A stretch of DNA of 64,000 nt from Pseudomonas cremoricolorata (GTDB lineage Bacteria; Pseudomonadota; Gammaproteobacteria; Pseudomonadales; Pseudomonadaceae): positions 620,001 to 684,000 of the forward strand of contig NZ_CP009455.1 in the NCBI RefSeq assembly GCF_000759535.1, read 5' to 3'. Position 1 is the first letter of the stretch, and every line of letters begins with the position of its first letter. A model generated the notes under the pieces. That model searched no databases. It saw nothing but the letters and a program-made list of their open reading frames with translations, and had not been told where the DNA came from. Positions 1 through 8,086 of this stretch are shown one piece after another. The translations under genes and the position numbers were made by a program.

Positions 1-813
1 GCTGTCAATACGACTACGGCTGTCGGCGGCGTGGGGCCAAGTGTCGCGCTGGAATTCTGCCAGGAGCGGTTCGTGCTTCCCCGCAGGCGTGTGCGATCCG
101 CGCCAACGCCGCGCACGCCAGAGAAAACGATTGAATAAGTTAGGGGCGAAGTTCTGACCTGGGCTCAGCACCGCCGGGTGGCGTTGCAGCCTCTCCCAGC
201 GCTCTGCACAGTCCCTCTGCAGTGCAGCCTTGAGTTCAGTCTTCCCTTGCGCGTAGTCGATCGCACGCAGGTGATAGGCCTTGAGCAGGTCAGTGGCCTC
301 CAAGCGCACCCCGCGGTTGTTCTGGGTGTCGAAGAAGGTGAAAGCGAGGTCAGTGCTGTCCACTTCGATCACTGTCAGCCGCAGCCTTTCGATGATCTGC
401 GGCGCAATCGCCTCCATTTGCTTCAATGCTTGCAATCCCTCAGCAATATGTCGCGCGGATTGGCCCGAATAGCTGAGTACCTGCCCCACTGGCAGCTTGC
501 CGGTAGAGCGGTGGTACAACAGTGAGAGCGCGGTGATGCGCTGCTGACCATCAATAATGAACCGCTTCGACTGGCTTGCATCACGATGCAGCAGTACACC
601 ACCCATGTAGTAAGGCAGGGAGGTATCCGCCTGTGCTGCATATGTTGCTAGGTCATTGACCAGTTGCGTCAGCTTGTCTGGCCCCCAGACGAAACCTCGC
701 TGATAGCTGTCCAATGCCAACGGCCAATCGCTTGCATTGAGTAATTCTGCGAAAGACAGAGTACTGACCCGTACAAGCGAACTCGGCTTCGCGGGTAGAA
801 TTTCCCGATTCAA
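1..813 (-). CDS. DUF262 (GmrS/ParB-like) protein, 3' end outside window
   Basis: The reading frame is open from a TTG at 813 to the left edge (about 270 residues), so the C-terminal part is missing. The DUF262 hallmark DGQQR lies near residues 88-92, after an aromatic stretch (YQRGFVWG, about 37-44), and a later segment has the family pattern FFDTQNNRGVRLEATDLLKAY. In this family the DGQQR region forms a ParB-like nucleotide-binding or nuclease fold, seen in the type IV restriction enzyme GmrSD and in many defence operons. The TTG start overlaps the stop codon of the upstream gene (ATTGA), which implies translational coupling. A second TTG at 825 in the same frame is an alternative start. Whether the missing part carries a GmrD-like HNH domain cannot be seen. 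The family call is firm, the role inferred. Confidence 0.85.
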   Translation of the reverse strand, partial: MNREILPAKPSSLVRVSTLSFAELLNASDWPLALDSYQRGFVWGPDKLTQLVNDLATYAAQADTSLPYYMGGVLLHRDASQSKRFIIDGQQRITALSLLYHRSTGKLPVGQVLSYSGQSARHIAEGLQALKQMEAIAPQIIERLRLTVIEVDSTDLAFTFFDTQNNRGVRLEATDLLKAYHLRAIDYAQGKTELKAALQRDCAERWERLQRHPAVLSPGQNFAPNLFNRFLWRARRWRGSHTPAGKHEPLLAEFQRDTWPHAADSRSRIDS

Positions 814-1553
814 TTTTCGTCCCAACGTTTACGCAGCGTCCTGATCAGCGCGTTTCCTCGCAACGCGCGGCCGTCTGGCCCACAGAGTGCGACAGAGCCT
901 TCCGGTAATCCGAAGACATCTTCGATCCTTGCCCGTATGGTGCTCACTTTCGCATCCGAGCGTGCGGCCCGATAGCGAGCCGCCTTCCGGTTTCCGACAA
1001 CAACCGTCGAGTCTTCTTCCTGATCATCCGAAGCCTCCAGATCCTCGGCATCCCAGATCTCTTCCGCATCCTCCTCCTCGATCAGCTCGCCATCGTCGTC
1101 GGCCTCTTCAGCCTCGTCGACTTCAGCGGTCAGGTCAGCCAGCGTCTGGGCATGGGAGTACCATGTGCTGGCATCCTCTTGTTCCCACACTAAGCCATCC
1201 TGGACATGGAAGGTGCGCAGCGCTGCGGAAGACGGAACGTAATCACTGAATCGCGACCTCACGGCCGGTAAACGTTCAAAGCCAGCCCCCAAGGCACGCA
1301 GCACTTTTTCTGGGCCTGCGACCAGCAAAAACTCAGACCAGCACGGCTCGCGGAAATTGACGCTGACAGTACCGTACATGTAGAGAGTCGCCCGCAGTGA
1401 TGCGTCCTGCTCAGCCAATTGGGTGAGTACCTGCATCACCGTGCGATAGATGCTGAAACCTGCGTCCTCGATGGACTGCGAATCGACCTCGACTGTGGGT
1501 AAGGGCGATTTACTGTTGACGAACGCGAGCTCCGTCACCGATTTCTTGATCAT
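810..1553 (-). CDS. Acidic hypothetical protein coupled to the DUF262 gene
   Basis: About 247 residues that I do not recognise. The N-terminal 120 residues look globular and mixed alpha/beta. They are followed by a strongly acidic low-complexity stretch (around residues 140-185, dominated by Glu and Asp), then a basic C-terminal segment rich in Arg that ends RWDEN. I chose the ATG at 1553 because the AAGGA motif is directly adjacent to the upstream ATG (1562) but about nine bases from this one. Its stop overlaps the start of the DUF262 gene, so the two proteins probably act together. An acidic spacer before a basic tail could suit a DNA mimic or an inhibitor of the nuclease partner, but this is speculation. 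Confidence 0.7.
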   Translation of the reverse strand: MIKKSVTELAFVNSKSPLPTVEVDSQSIEDAGFSIYRTVMQVLTQLAEQDASLRATLYMYGTVSVNFREPCWSEFLLVAGPEKVLRALGAGFERLPAVRSRFSDYVPSSAALRTFHVQDGLVWEQEDASTWYSHAQTLADLTAEVDEAEEADDDGELIEEEDAEEIWDAEDLEASDDQEEDSTVVVGNRKAARYRAARSDAKVSTIRARIEDVFGLPEGSVALCGPDGRALRGNALIRTLRKRWDEN

Positions 1554-1633
1554 TGCCTTCATTCCTTAAGCGGGACCTTGGGTGGGCGTCACGAAGTGAT
1601 TTTTCAGAATTGCAAACTCTGGGATGAGCCTTG

Positions 1634-1655
1634 TCTGACAACGAAAACTGTCAGA
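1634..1655. repeat. Perfect 7-bp inverted repeat between two operon genes
   Basis: TCTGACA at 1634-1640 and TGTCAGA at 1649-1655 are separated by eight bases in the 134-base gap between the peptidase gene and the acidic-protein gene. It could be an RNA hairpin that attenuates or stabilises the operon transcript, or a protein site. No T-run follows on the transcribed strand, so it is not a classical terminator. Confidence 0.4.
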
Positions 1656-1687
1656 ACCTGTACTCAACACTGGCCCTGGAGATTCTT

Positions 1688-2407
1688 TCAGTAAAAATAA
1701 TTCGCCTCGCACTTCTTATCGAGACCGACAAGTACACTTTGATCAATTCGACAAGCCGTTGGCGGTTCGTTTGGCCCCCAGTGTCGGCAATAATATCGCC
1801 CTTCATTCACCGCGTCCCCCTCTTCGGTAAAGACTTCGATCACCGCATTCCAGAGGGACACCCGTGGTGCCTCACTGGTGGGATCGAGACACAGCAAATG
1901 AGTGATCTGCAATTCGTCGTCATCATCAGCCTGGTACCCCTGATAACCGATTACAAGCAACCAGTGCCCTGTCTGCCCTCCTTCCCACTCAACACCGACA
2001 ATTGGTATTTTACGGTAGTCGACCGCATCAGCGATGTTCCGGATAGTGATTTTACGACGTGGTGCGGCTTCAAGAACATCGGTGAGAACACCGACGCGCT
2101 TGAATACATCAACCAACCAGCTCACATCAAAATCGTCGGTACCTTCTGAGACCAGAGCACCAAACACCATCAGGTTTTCGCGAAAGCGGCCAAGACGCGT
2201 ACGGCCATCAGCTCTATCGAGAGAACACGCCTGCTCTCGGGACATGACCCCTAGCATGATCAAAGTCATCACCACACAATAGGGCCCGCAGGCGCCGTCC
2301 ATTTCGCCTTGGCGCAAATGGACATAATCATGTGCGCGGGGATGAGCACAAGTGACCGGGCCATTGGGCGAAACCGATAGCCATGGACTTACGAACATTC
2401 GATTCAT
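1688..2407 (-). CDS. C39-like papain-fold cysteine peptidase, stand-alone
   Basis: 239 residues. The sequence shows the C39-type catalytic layout: Gln33 (oxyanion hole) seven residues before Cys40 in the motif ACGPYC, a His148 in TGHWLLVIGY, and Asp175 in CLDPTS. These match the Gln/Cys/His/Asp set of C39 peptidases such as bacteriocin-transporter leader proteases. No ABC transporter or membrane segment is attached, and no leader-peptide substrate gene is obvious nearby. AAGGA about ten bases upstream of the ATG supports the start. It lies between the GTPase pair and the DUF262 pair on the same strand. A role as an activated protease effector or as a maturation enzyme for a partner protein is inferred from context. 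A catalytically inactive relative is also possible, although all key residues are present. Confidence 0.7.
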   Translation of the reverse strand: MNRMFVSPWLSVSPNGPVTCAHPRAHDYVHLRQGEMDGACGPYCVVMTLIMLGVMSREQACSLDRADGRTRLGRFRENLMVFGALVSEGTDDFDVSWLVDVFKRVGVLTDVLEAAPRRKITIRNIADAVDYRKIPIVGVEWEGGQTGHWLLVIGYQGYQADDDDELQITHLLCLDPTSEAPRVSLWNAVIEVFTEEGDAVNEGRYYCRHWGPNEPPTACRIDQSVLVGLDKKCEANYFY

Positions 2408-2523
2408 ACAACATCATTCCTTTGCTAATAAACGACAGTCACTTGATTCAAGCGGTCGCAGCTAGATCATACGACTCCCACCGTTATGACCAACAAATCC
2501 ACACATCACGCTCAGCAAGCTGG

Positions 2524-3720
2524 TCAGAAAATTCCAAACAGCTTCGATTTAACAACCATTACGGACGGGGTAAGGCAGCGGGCAAAAAAATTGTCTTGCT
2601 CCGCATATTTCACAAACAACCGGTCGAGTTCAGCATCGACACGTTCAAAGCCTTCATCAAGCCAACCGATCAAGGTCGATTTCAGGGTCAGGATTATTTT
2701 TGCCGCCTCAAACAGTGCCCCCACCTTGCGCATCAGACTGTCTGATTCAAACCCGCCTTCGATCTCTTTGAAACGCCCTTCCATCTCGCTCTGGAAGTCG
2801 TCGAATACTCGAGTGACTGCGCTTTCCAGCTCATCGCTGGTCCCCCAGTCACCCACGAAGCCAAAGGATGAGAGGTAGTCATCGAAGCTTCGTAAATCGG
2901 AAAACACTTCGTCAAAGTCGGGGAGCTCGATTTCTCTGTCCAAATCGAGGTCAGCGATTTTGAACAGGCTCAGATCCGCCTTTTCAATCTTGCTGACCAT
3001 AGTGTTGCGCATTTCCATGAGCACACGTTTGAAGTTCAAGCAGCTCATTGCTGCCAGACGCTTGCTCAGGAAGGCGTGAGATTGCTCCAGGTACAGTGAA
3101 AGCACTTCTTCCCGGCCAAAGGCCTGCGTCGACTGGCCGCCGCGCTTGCGCACCGACACCGAACACAGCGGTGTCACAGATACACCCGGGCACAGCTTGT
3201 GAATTTCCCGCGTCAGGGCCTCGACTTTATCGCCCGCCACATCGGCATTGGTCAGGATAACTTGCAGGGGAATTTGAGCATCCTGGCCGATGCGCTTGAT
3301 CAGGTTGAGATCAACCGGCTCCAGGCGTGCCGAGCTGGCGTTGATGACATAGAAAGCGCCATGTATCCAAGTTTCCGGCTCCATGGGGCGTTCTCGCCGC
3401 TGCTGCATGAAACGGTCGAACTGGTCTAGCCAACGTCCGTAGTTGTCGGCCTCCAGCCCAACACTGTCGAACACATTCAACAGGTGCCCTTGGTGAGCAA
3501 AAGTGTGCGACTGGAAGTTTTTTTCCCAGGTGGTAACAGGCTTACCACTTCCGGTTTCAAACAGGCCGGGCTTGTCGAACAGATAATTGCAGAAGCTACT
3601 TTTTCCTACGCCGCTTTTGCCCAACACGATGAGATTGATCGCGAACTGATCCATGCGCTTCGGAACCTTGAACATCTGTAATAGGAGGAAGGGCTGGGAG
3701 AAGGCGCAACGGCTTGCCAC
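2524..3720 (-). CDS. P-loop GTPase (second of a GTPase pair)
   Basis: 398 residues from a GTG at 3720, chosen because GAAGGG lies about nine bases upstream in the 32-base gap after the preceding GTPase gene; ATGs at codons 16 and 23 are alternatives. GTPase signatures are visible: Walker A GKSGVGKS (34-41), G3 DSVG (85-88) and a G4-like TNAD (157-160). The N-terminal half is therefore a TRAFAC-type G domain. The C-terminal half (about 210-398) is a long, charged, probably helical region with no recognised domain and no clear membrane span. The pairing with an adjacent GTPase suggests hetero-oligomer formation, as in dynamin-like or septin-like pairs, but this is inferred. Its function is unknown. 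Confidence 0.8.
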   Translation of the reverse strand: MASRCAFSQPFLLLQMFKVPKRMDQFAINLIVLGKSGVGKSSFCNYLFDKPGLFETGSGKPVTTWEKNFQSHTFAHQGHLLNVFDSVGLEADNYGRWLDQFDRFMQQRRERPMEPETWIHGAFYVINASSARLEPVDLNLIKRIGQDAQIPLQVILTNADVAGDKVEALTREIHKLCPGVSVTPLCSVSVRKRGGQSTQAFGREEVLSLYLEQSHAFLSKRLAAMSCLNFKRVLMEMRNTMVSKIEKADLSLFKIADLDLDREIELPDFDEVFSDLRSFDDYLSSFGFVGDWGTSDELESAVTRVFDDFQSEMEGRFKEIEGGFESDSLMRKVGALFEAAKIILTLKSTLIGWLDEGFERVDAELDRLFVKYAEQDNFFARCLTPSVMVVKSKLFGIF

Positions 3721-3752
3721 TCACCAGGCCCTTCAGCGTGCACCAATAAGCA

Positions 3753-4883
3753 TCAGGCTTTGTTGGCCTTCCACTTGGTCAGTCCGGTATTGAAAGCCTG
3801 CATGAACAGTTCACTGGAAAGTAACTTGGTCCAATCCGGCGACTTGCCAGTTTTCAGATAGCCATCGATGGCGCGTTCATACACCTCGACCAGGGCCAGC
3901 CCCAGTCCGCCGGTGATTGCCCCCGCCACACCAGCGTTGATGATCTGCCCCAACACCGGGATGAACTTGGTCAGGCTGGCTGCCAGCTGGCGCCCCATCA
4001 AACTCAAGATTTGCCCCTTGAGCATACTGACGGCGATTTCGCCCATCGAGTCGAAGCCATAGAGCTTGGCCAGGGAGGCGGCCATGGCGATCTGCTGCGG
4101 CACAATGAGCAGCGCATCTGACATCGGCACCGGATTGAGGCCGGCACTGGCAGCGGTAGTGGCACTATAAGTCATGATGATGGTCATGGCTTCGCTACGC
4201 TTGGCGGGTAGCGAGGCAATCTGCGCAGCCACAAACGACTGACGCAGCGCATCATCCTTGAGCGAGCTGCTCGACCAGGTGATCAGTTGCTCAAGTTCTA
4301 GTTTAAGCTCTGGATCATGGGTGGGATTGTTGGCACAGGTCTCGAACACCTCGCAGTTCACACCGTTTTCGCGCAGGACTTTGCGAAATGCGTGAGAGGT
4401 CTCACCGTTACCCTGATCATCGATTGGCTCAGCATCGCATTGGGTAAGGACCACAGCCACCGGAATATCCAGCTCGCCTGTGATCAACCGCAGGTTGTCC
4501 AGGTCAAAATCAGTAATGCGGTGGTTGGCGACCGACAGGCAGTACCAGATGAGGTGGATCTGTTCATTCAGCGCTTGCTGTTTGCGCTGTTTGATCTCAG
4601 GGATGATTTTATCCCGAAAGTTGCCCACCGAAGCTTTGCCTTCGGTCACTTCATAGCCTTCAGTATCGAAGATGACTAACGGTACATTGGGGTCCTCATA
4701 GCGATCACAGCCACGGGTGATCGGCTTTCCGGTGCCTACTTTGGCAATCGTTTTACCAAAGATATGATTGATCAGACTGCTTTTACCAACCCCAGTGCCG
4801 CCGACAATCATCAGGTTCGGTCGTTTAACCTGAGCCATTTCATGGTCAAACTGCTCTTCAAATCGCGTTTCCATACTTGCCAT
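3753..4883 (-). CDS. P-loop GTPase with DUF697-like C-terminal membrane-associated domain
   Basis: 376 residues. I place the start at ATG 4883 because GGAG lies nine bases upstream; the frame is open further upstream but without a ribosome-binding site. G1 GGTGVGKS (28-35), G3 DTEG (73-76) and G4 TQCD (147-150) define an Era/YfjP-like G domain. Residues about 205-330 match the DUF697 pattern (NPVPMSDALLIVPQQIAMAA, then a Gly/Ala-rich hydrophobic stretch near VLGQIINAGVAGAITGG), which in this family peripherally or integrally contacts membranes. It is the first of the five genes running leftward (GTPase, GTPase, peptidase, acidic protein, DUF262). The membrane-linked G domain could sense or remodel membranes. 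The family call is good; the role is unknown. Confidence 0.85.
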   Translation of the reverse strand: MASMETRFEEQFDHEMAQVKRPNLMIVGGTGVGKSSLINHIFGKTIAKVGTGKPITRGCDRYEDPNVPLVIFDTEGYEVTEGKASVGNFRDKIIPEIKQRKQQALNEQIHLIWYCLSVANHRITDFDLDNLRLITGELDIPVAVVLTQCDAEPIDDQGNGETSHAFRKVLRENGVNCEVFETCANNPTHDPELKLELEQLITWSSSSLKDDALRQSFVAAQIASLPAKRSEAMTIIMTYSATTAASAGLNPVPMSDALLIVPQQIAMAASLAKLYGFDSMGEIAVSMLKGQILSLMGRQLAASLTKFIPVLGQIINAGVAGAITGGLGLALVEVYERAIDGYLKTGKSPDWTKLLSSELFMQAFNTGLTKWKANKA

Positions 4884-4941
4884 AACTTTCGTCTCCGTCA
4901 CTCCACCTAGAACGCGCGAACCTGCTGCGCACTGCAGCGGC

Positions 4942-4968
4942 ATACGCTAAATGCGTATCGACATGTCG
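4942..4968. promoter_or_regulatory. Inverted repeats upstream of the GTPase operon (candidate operator)
   Basis: ATACGC at 4942-4947 and GCGTAT at 4953-4958 form a perfect 6-bp inverted repeat with a 5-bp spacer. It is followed immediately by the 10-bp palindrome CGACATGTCG (4959-4968). The pair sits 59-85 bases upstream of the first GTPase start. The 6-N5-6 geometry is the same as the palindrome upstream of the WYL regulator gene, although the half-site sequence differs. Operator function is inferred. Confidence 0.4.
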
Positions 4969-5030
4969 CCGACAATGCCATATTGCCATGATTCACAACA
5001 GCTGCGTCATCCACTTCTGCCGCATTCGAC

Positions 5031-5231
5031 CTAAAATCTCCGTCGCACCAAAAAATCCTCCGCAGCAGCCTCGAGCCACCCCGCCGCTCGCGTTCTCAAC
5101 GCGGTGCTACCGCACCCCGGGCAGACAACAAACCATTCACCCGGCCTCAATGCATCGCTACGCGGGGCGATAGTCTTCTTCCAATTGCAGTCTTCACACA
5201 CCAGCGTGAAAGGCTTTGGTGTTATCGGCAT
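5031..5231 (-). CDS. Small zinc-ribbon protein
   Basis: 66 residues. Two CxxC pairs, at Cys12/Cys15 and Cys37/Cys40, predict a single structural zinc ribbon. The rest is basic and aromatic, and there is no other recognised domain. AGGAG nine bases upstream of the ATG supports the start. It lies 32 bases after the coiled-coil membrane gene on the same strand, so the two are probably co-transcribed. Small ribbons of this kind may bind nucleic acid or bridge proteins; the actual function is unknown. Confidence 0.65.
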   Translation of the reverse strand: MPITPKPFTLVCEDCNWKKTIAPRSDALRPGEWFVVCPGCGSTALRTRAAGWLEAAAEDFLVRRRF

Positions 5232-5263
5232 GAATGCCTACTCCTGTAGAGTGTTGCCAAGAA

Positions 5264-5521
5264 TTACTCCGTAATCGGTACCAACGCCTGCAGCAACTCT
5301 AACTTGCGCTGCAACTGCGCAACATGCTCACGCTCTGCCCGCAACGCCGACCGCAGCTCGCGGTTCTCCATCTCCCAGATCTGCAACCAGCGCAAATCCG
5401 TCTGGCAATGCTCGACTTTCTTGCCAAGCTCGCCCAGCCTCAACCCCTGCTGTATCAGCACCAGCAGGATGGTCCCCATCGCTATCAATGCACCCGTCGC
5501 AACCACTTCCGGCATAGTCAT
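5264..5521 (-). CDS. Small membrane-anchored coiled-coil protein
   Basis: About 85 residues. A hydrophobic segment near the N-terminus (GALIAMGTILLVLIQQGLRL) predicts one transmembrane helix. It is followed by a coiled coil rich in Glu, Arg and Leu (about residues 35-80). AAAGGA is seven bases from the ATG at 5521 but only one base from the ATG at 5527, so I favour the shorter form. It is divergent from the WYL regulator gene and upstream of the zinc-ribbon gene. The product resembles small accessory or anchor proteins; I do not recognise a family. Confidence 0.6.
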   Translation of the reverse strand: MTMPEVVATGALIAMGTILLVLIQQGLRLGELGKKVEHCQTDLRWLQIWEMENRELRSALRAEREHVAQLQRKLELLQALVPITE

Positions 5522-5571
5522 GCTCATATCCTTTGCTGCCCTCGATGTCTTCCGAAGACTAGTCAAAGATA

Positions 5572-5611
5572 TGTAATGCAAAATTACACGTCCATAATGT
5601 AGACTTATACA
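5572..5611. promoter_or_regulatory. Palindromes in the divergent WYL/membrane-protein promoter region
   Basis: TGTAAT (5572-5577) and ATTACA (5583-5588) form a perfect 6-bp inverted repeat with a 5-bp spacer. A second, weaker dyad, TGTA (5598-5601) and TACA (5608-5611), lies ten bases downstream, overlapping TTATAC, which resembles a -10 element. They fall between the divergent starts at 5521/5527 and 5641. BrxR/CapW-type WYL regulators are known to bind inverted repeats in their own promoters, so this is a good candidate operator for autorepression. Confidence 0.55.
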
Positions 5612-5640
5612 GGTAAAGTAATCGCGCACATGGAGAGGGT

Positions 5641-6516
5641 ATGAAACGCAAGCAATCCATCGAGCAGGTACGTTGGGACCTGGCACTTCGCTATCGCTTG
5701 ATCGAGACCGTTGCCTGGTGGGAAGGCCGGCTGACCACGGGCCACCTGATGCAGAGCTTTGGCATCAGCCGCCAGCAGGCGTCAAAGGACATCAATACGT
5801 ACATCACCGAACATGCGCCCAAAAACTTGACATATGACAAGCAGCTCAAGGGCTATGTGCCGAGCAAGCATTTCAAGCCGCTGTTCATCGACAACAGCGC
5901 CAGCGCTTACCTGCACCTGCTGTACCAGAACAATGAGCGCGCCCCGCACATCGACGGGCTGGCACTGGCTTATGCGCACACCCGGGTGCTGGAGGTGCCT
6001 GATCGCCCCATTCGGCCCGAGGTGCTGCGCCCCTTGCTCAAGGCCTGCCGTGAAGGCCTGCGTCTGGAAACCGAATACGTATCCTTCAACACCCCCAACG
6101 TCGAGGTGCGCCTGATAGCCCCGCACACACTGGTCTACACCGGCATGCGCTGGCACGTGCGGGCCTATTGCGAAAAGAACGGCCAGTACCGGGACTTTGT
6201 CCTCAGCCGCCTGCGTGGGCAGCCAGACTTGCTCGACGCGTCGCCAAACACCCGCGAAGAGGACAAAGACTGGAATATAGAGATGCCAATCATCTTCGAG
6301 CCTGATTGGCGGTTGAACGCGGCGCAGAAGGCAATTATCGAAACCGACTTCGGCATGACGCAGGGACAACTGGTGGTCTCCAGCCGCCGGGCACTGGTGA
6401 AGTATGTGCTGCAGCGGTATCAGATCGACCACCGCAACATGGCAATACTGCCTGAGGCGCAGCAACTGGTGGTGAGCAACCTCCAGGAACTGCAGCCGTG
6501 GCTGATGAAGTATTGA
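5641..6516 (+). CDS. WYL-domain transcriptional regulator, BrxR/CapW-like
   Basis: 291 residues. An N-terminal winged helix (about 10-75, including GISRQQASKDINTYI) is followed by a WYL domain (about 135-200) with the sequence RWHVRAYCEKNGQYRDFVLSR and a C-terminal extension (about 215-290) resembling the WCX region. This architecture and the WYL core resemble the homodimeric BrxR/CapW regulators that repress BREX and CBASS operons. GGAG five bases before the ATG supports the start. The gene diverges from the small membrane/zinc-ribbon genes and is followed by a Mrr endonuclease gene, typical defence-island company. The ligand is unknown; nucleic acid or nucleotide sensing is proposed for the family. 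Confidence 0.85.
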   Translation: MKRKQSIEQVRWDLALRYRLIETVAWWEGRLTTGHLMQSFGISRQQASKDINTYITEHAPKNLTYDKQLKGYVPSKHFKPLFIDNSASAYLHLLYQNNERAPHIDGLALAYAHTRVLEVPDRPIRPEVLRPLLKACREGLRLETEYVSFNTPNVEVRLIAPHTLVYTGMRWHVRAYCEKNGQYRDFVLSRLRGQPDLLDASPNTREEDKDWNIEMPIIFEPDWRLNAAQKAIIETDFGMTQGQLVVSSRRALVKYVLQRYQIDHRNMAILPEAQQLVVSNLQELQPWLMKY

Positions 6517-6836
6517 CACTTAACCCTTCGCAGCGTCAACCGAGATAAACTGCGTGACTGCGCCAACCCGCTCGGCACGCTGCTTCCGCTCATTGCTCTG
6601 CTGATACTGGACAGACCAGAAACGCCTGTTACGCCGTAGTGCTTTAGCTCAGTGGCTTTTCTTGGAACAGGGGTCGCCCGATAGTGGGCGGCCGAGCTGG
6701 TTATCGGCAGGCCAGGAATACGTGTCGCAGTATTCCAATCGGTATTCCAGCTTAAAATATAAACCGGAGTTACCTCAATTAACCAATGTGTTACTGAGCT
6801 AATTCAACTTACCCCGGCACAGCACACTATGCTCAT
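6517..6836. other. Non-coding gap between convergent genes
   Basis: 320 bases between the convergent WYL and Mrr genes. The right half is noticeably AT-rich (about 6750-6830). I see no credible ORF, tRNA, REP element or clear terminator. Confidence 0.6.
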
Positions 6837-7838
6837 CTAAGCCGGCACATAAAAATAACTCAACGGCACCAACCGCTTAGTCTGCGGATCAGTCGCCGGA
6901 TAATGCGCCATCAACGTCCGCGCCAGTTCATCCAGCGTCCACATCGTCAAATGCACATTCGCCCGCTCACCTTCGTACAGCGCCTCTTTGGTGAAACCGC
7001 CAGTGCTAACGTACAACCCCCGATCATCCTTGTGCCGTCCGCCGAGAAAACTGCGAATTTCGTTGCTGCCCATGCGTGCAACGCGGTGTTTGACTTCGAC
7101 CACAATGCGTGGGGGTTCGAAGCCGAAGCCGTCTGGGGAGGCGATGATGTCTTTGCCGCGGTCGGCGCCTGCGGGGGATACGAGGGTTTTGTAGCCCATG
7201 GCGCGGAGGATGCCGGCGACGAGTTCTTGCATGTCGGACCAGTCGAGGGCGTTGATTTGGTCTTTGATGCGTTCGAAGGCGATTTCCTGGACACCTTTGA
7301 GTGGGTCTTCGAGGGCTTCTTGTTCTTCGATAACTTCTTTCGGCGCTGTGGCGGGGTGTTTGCCGGTGGCGAGGGCGATGAGTTCTTTGCGCGCTTCGTC
7401 GGCGACGTTGAAGACGGTGAGCGTTGAGCCGAGGCTGTTTCGGCTGCTGCTGGTGAGGCTGTCGCGGTCGACTTCGTTGCTGTACCACTCAACGGACCGT
7501 GTGAGCGACATGCCGTCGTCGGCGAGGTCTGCGCGGTACTCGCAGGGACCGGTGAAGCGGCCGACCAGGTAGGTGCGGTTGGCGGGGGAATAGGTGACGA
7601 CGGTGTCGCCGACGGCGATTTCGTTGACGAAGCGGAAGACTTGCGATGCGCCGGAGATGGCGGTGCCGTCTTTTACGCCGGGCTGGAGTTCTTTGTAGAG
7701 CTGGATCAGGGTTTTGCGGGATACGCCTGGCTTGGCTTTTGGGGCAAGTTGCAGCCAGCCGATGGCGGCGAGGTTTCGATCTCTGAAATCGTCATAGCGA
7801 CGGCCACCGTCACCTCGGATCATCCACATCGTTGCCAC
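6837..7838 (-). CDS. Mrr-type restriction endonuclease
   Basis: 333 residues. The C-terminal half carries the Mrr_cat (PD-(D/E)xK) signature: an alpha-helical lead (DMQELVAGILRAMGYKT), GADRGKDIIA with the catalytic Asp, and IVVEVKH supplying the ExK-type residues, followed by the family Gln/Arg-type helix (GSNEIRSFLGG). The N-terminal ~150 residues resemble the PUA/EVE-like modules that often precede Mrr domains and could recognise modified bases. Type IV restriction of methylated foreign DNA is the expected role. GTG at 7838 or ATG at 7829 may be the start; neither has a strong ribosome-binding site. Confidence 0.85.
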   Translation of the reverse strand: MATMWMIRGDGGRRYDDFRDRNLAAIGWLQLAPKAKPGVSRKTLIQLYKELQPGVKDGTAISGASQVFRFVNEIAVGDTVVTYSPANRTYLVGRFTGPCEYRADLADDGMSLTRSVEWYSNEVDRDSLTSSSRNSLGSTLTVFNVADEARKELIALATGKHPATAPKEVIEEQEALEDPLKGVQEIAFERIKDQINALDWSDMQELVAGILRAMGYKTLVSPAGADRGKDIIASPDGFGFEPPRIVVEVKHRVARMGSNEIRSFLGGRHKDDRGLYVSTGGFTKEALYEGERANVHLTMWTLDELARTLMAHYPATDPQTKRLVPLSYFYVPA

Positions 7839-8086
7839 GTGTGTACTCGCTACTTCCTGTATTGGGTTCGCGACTGTAGCAATGTGGCTGTGCGGTGGGA
7901 ATGGCCAATGGCGTTAGACGAACAGCCAATTCCCCTGGATTTTAGGGTTGGCTGTAGCCCATTTCCCAAAGACACTCGCAATCCGTGCAAACGATTGCGG
8001 TGGCTTTTTCCAGGTCATAGTCTCCGTGAGTCGCTCACCTCAGCGACGGCCTCGAAAACCGCACTCAAGGAAGGAAACACACGCTC

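Noticed and set aside
2383..2745. Plus-strand ORFs overlapping the GTPase 2 and peptidase genes
   Set aside because: They lie antisense to well-supported P-loop and peptidase genes and show no family features.
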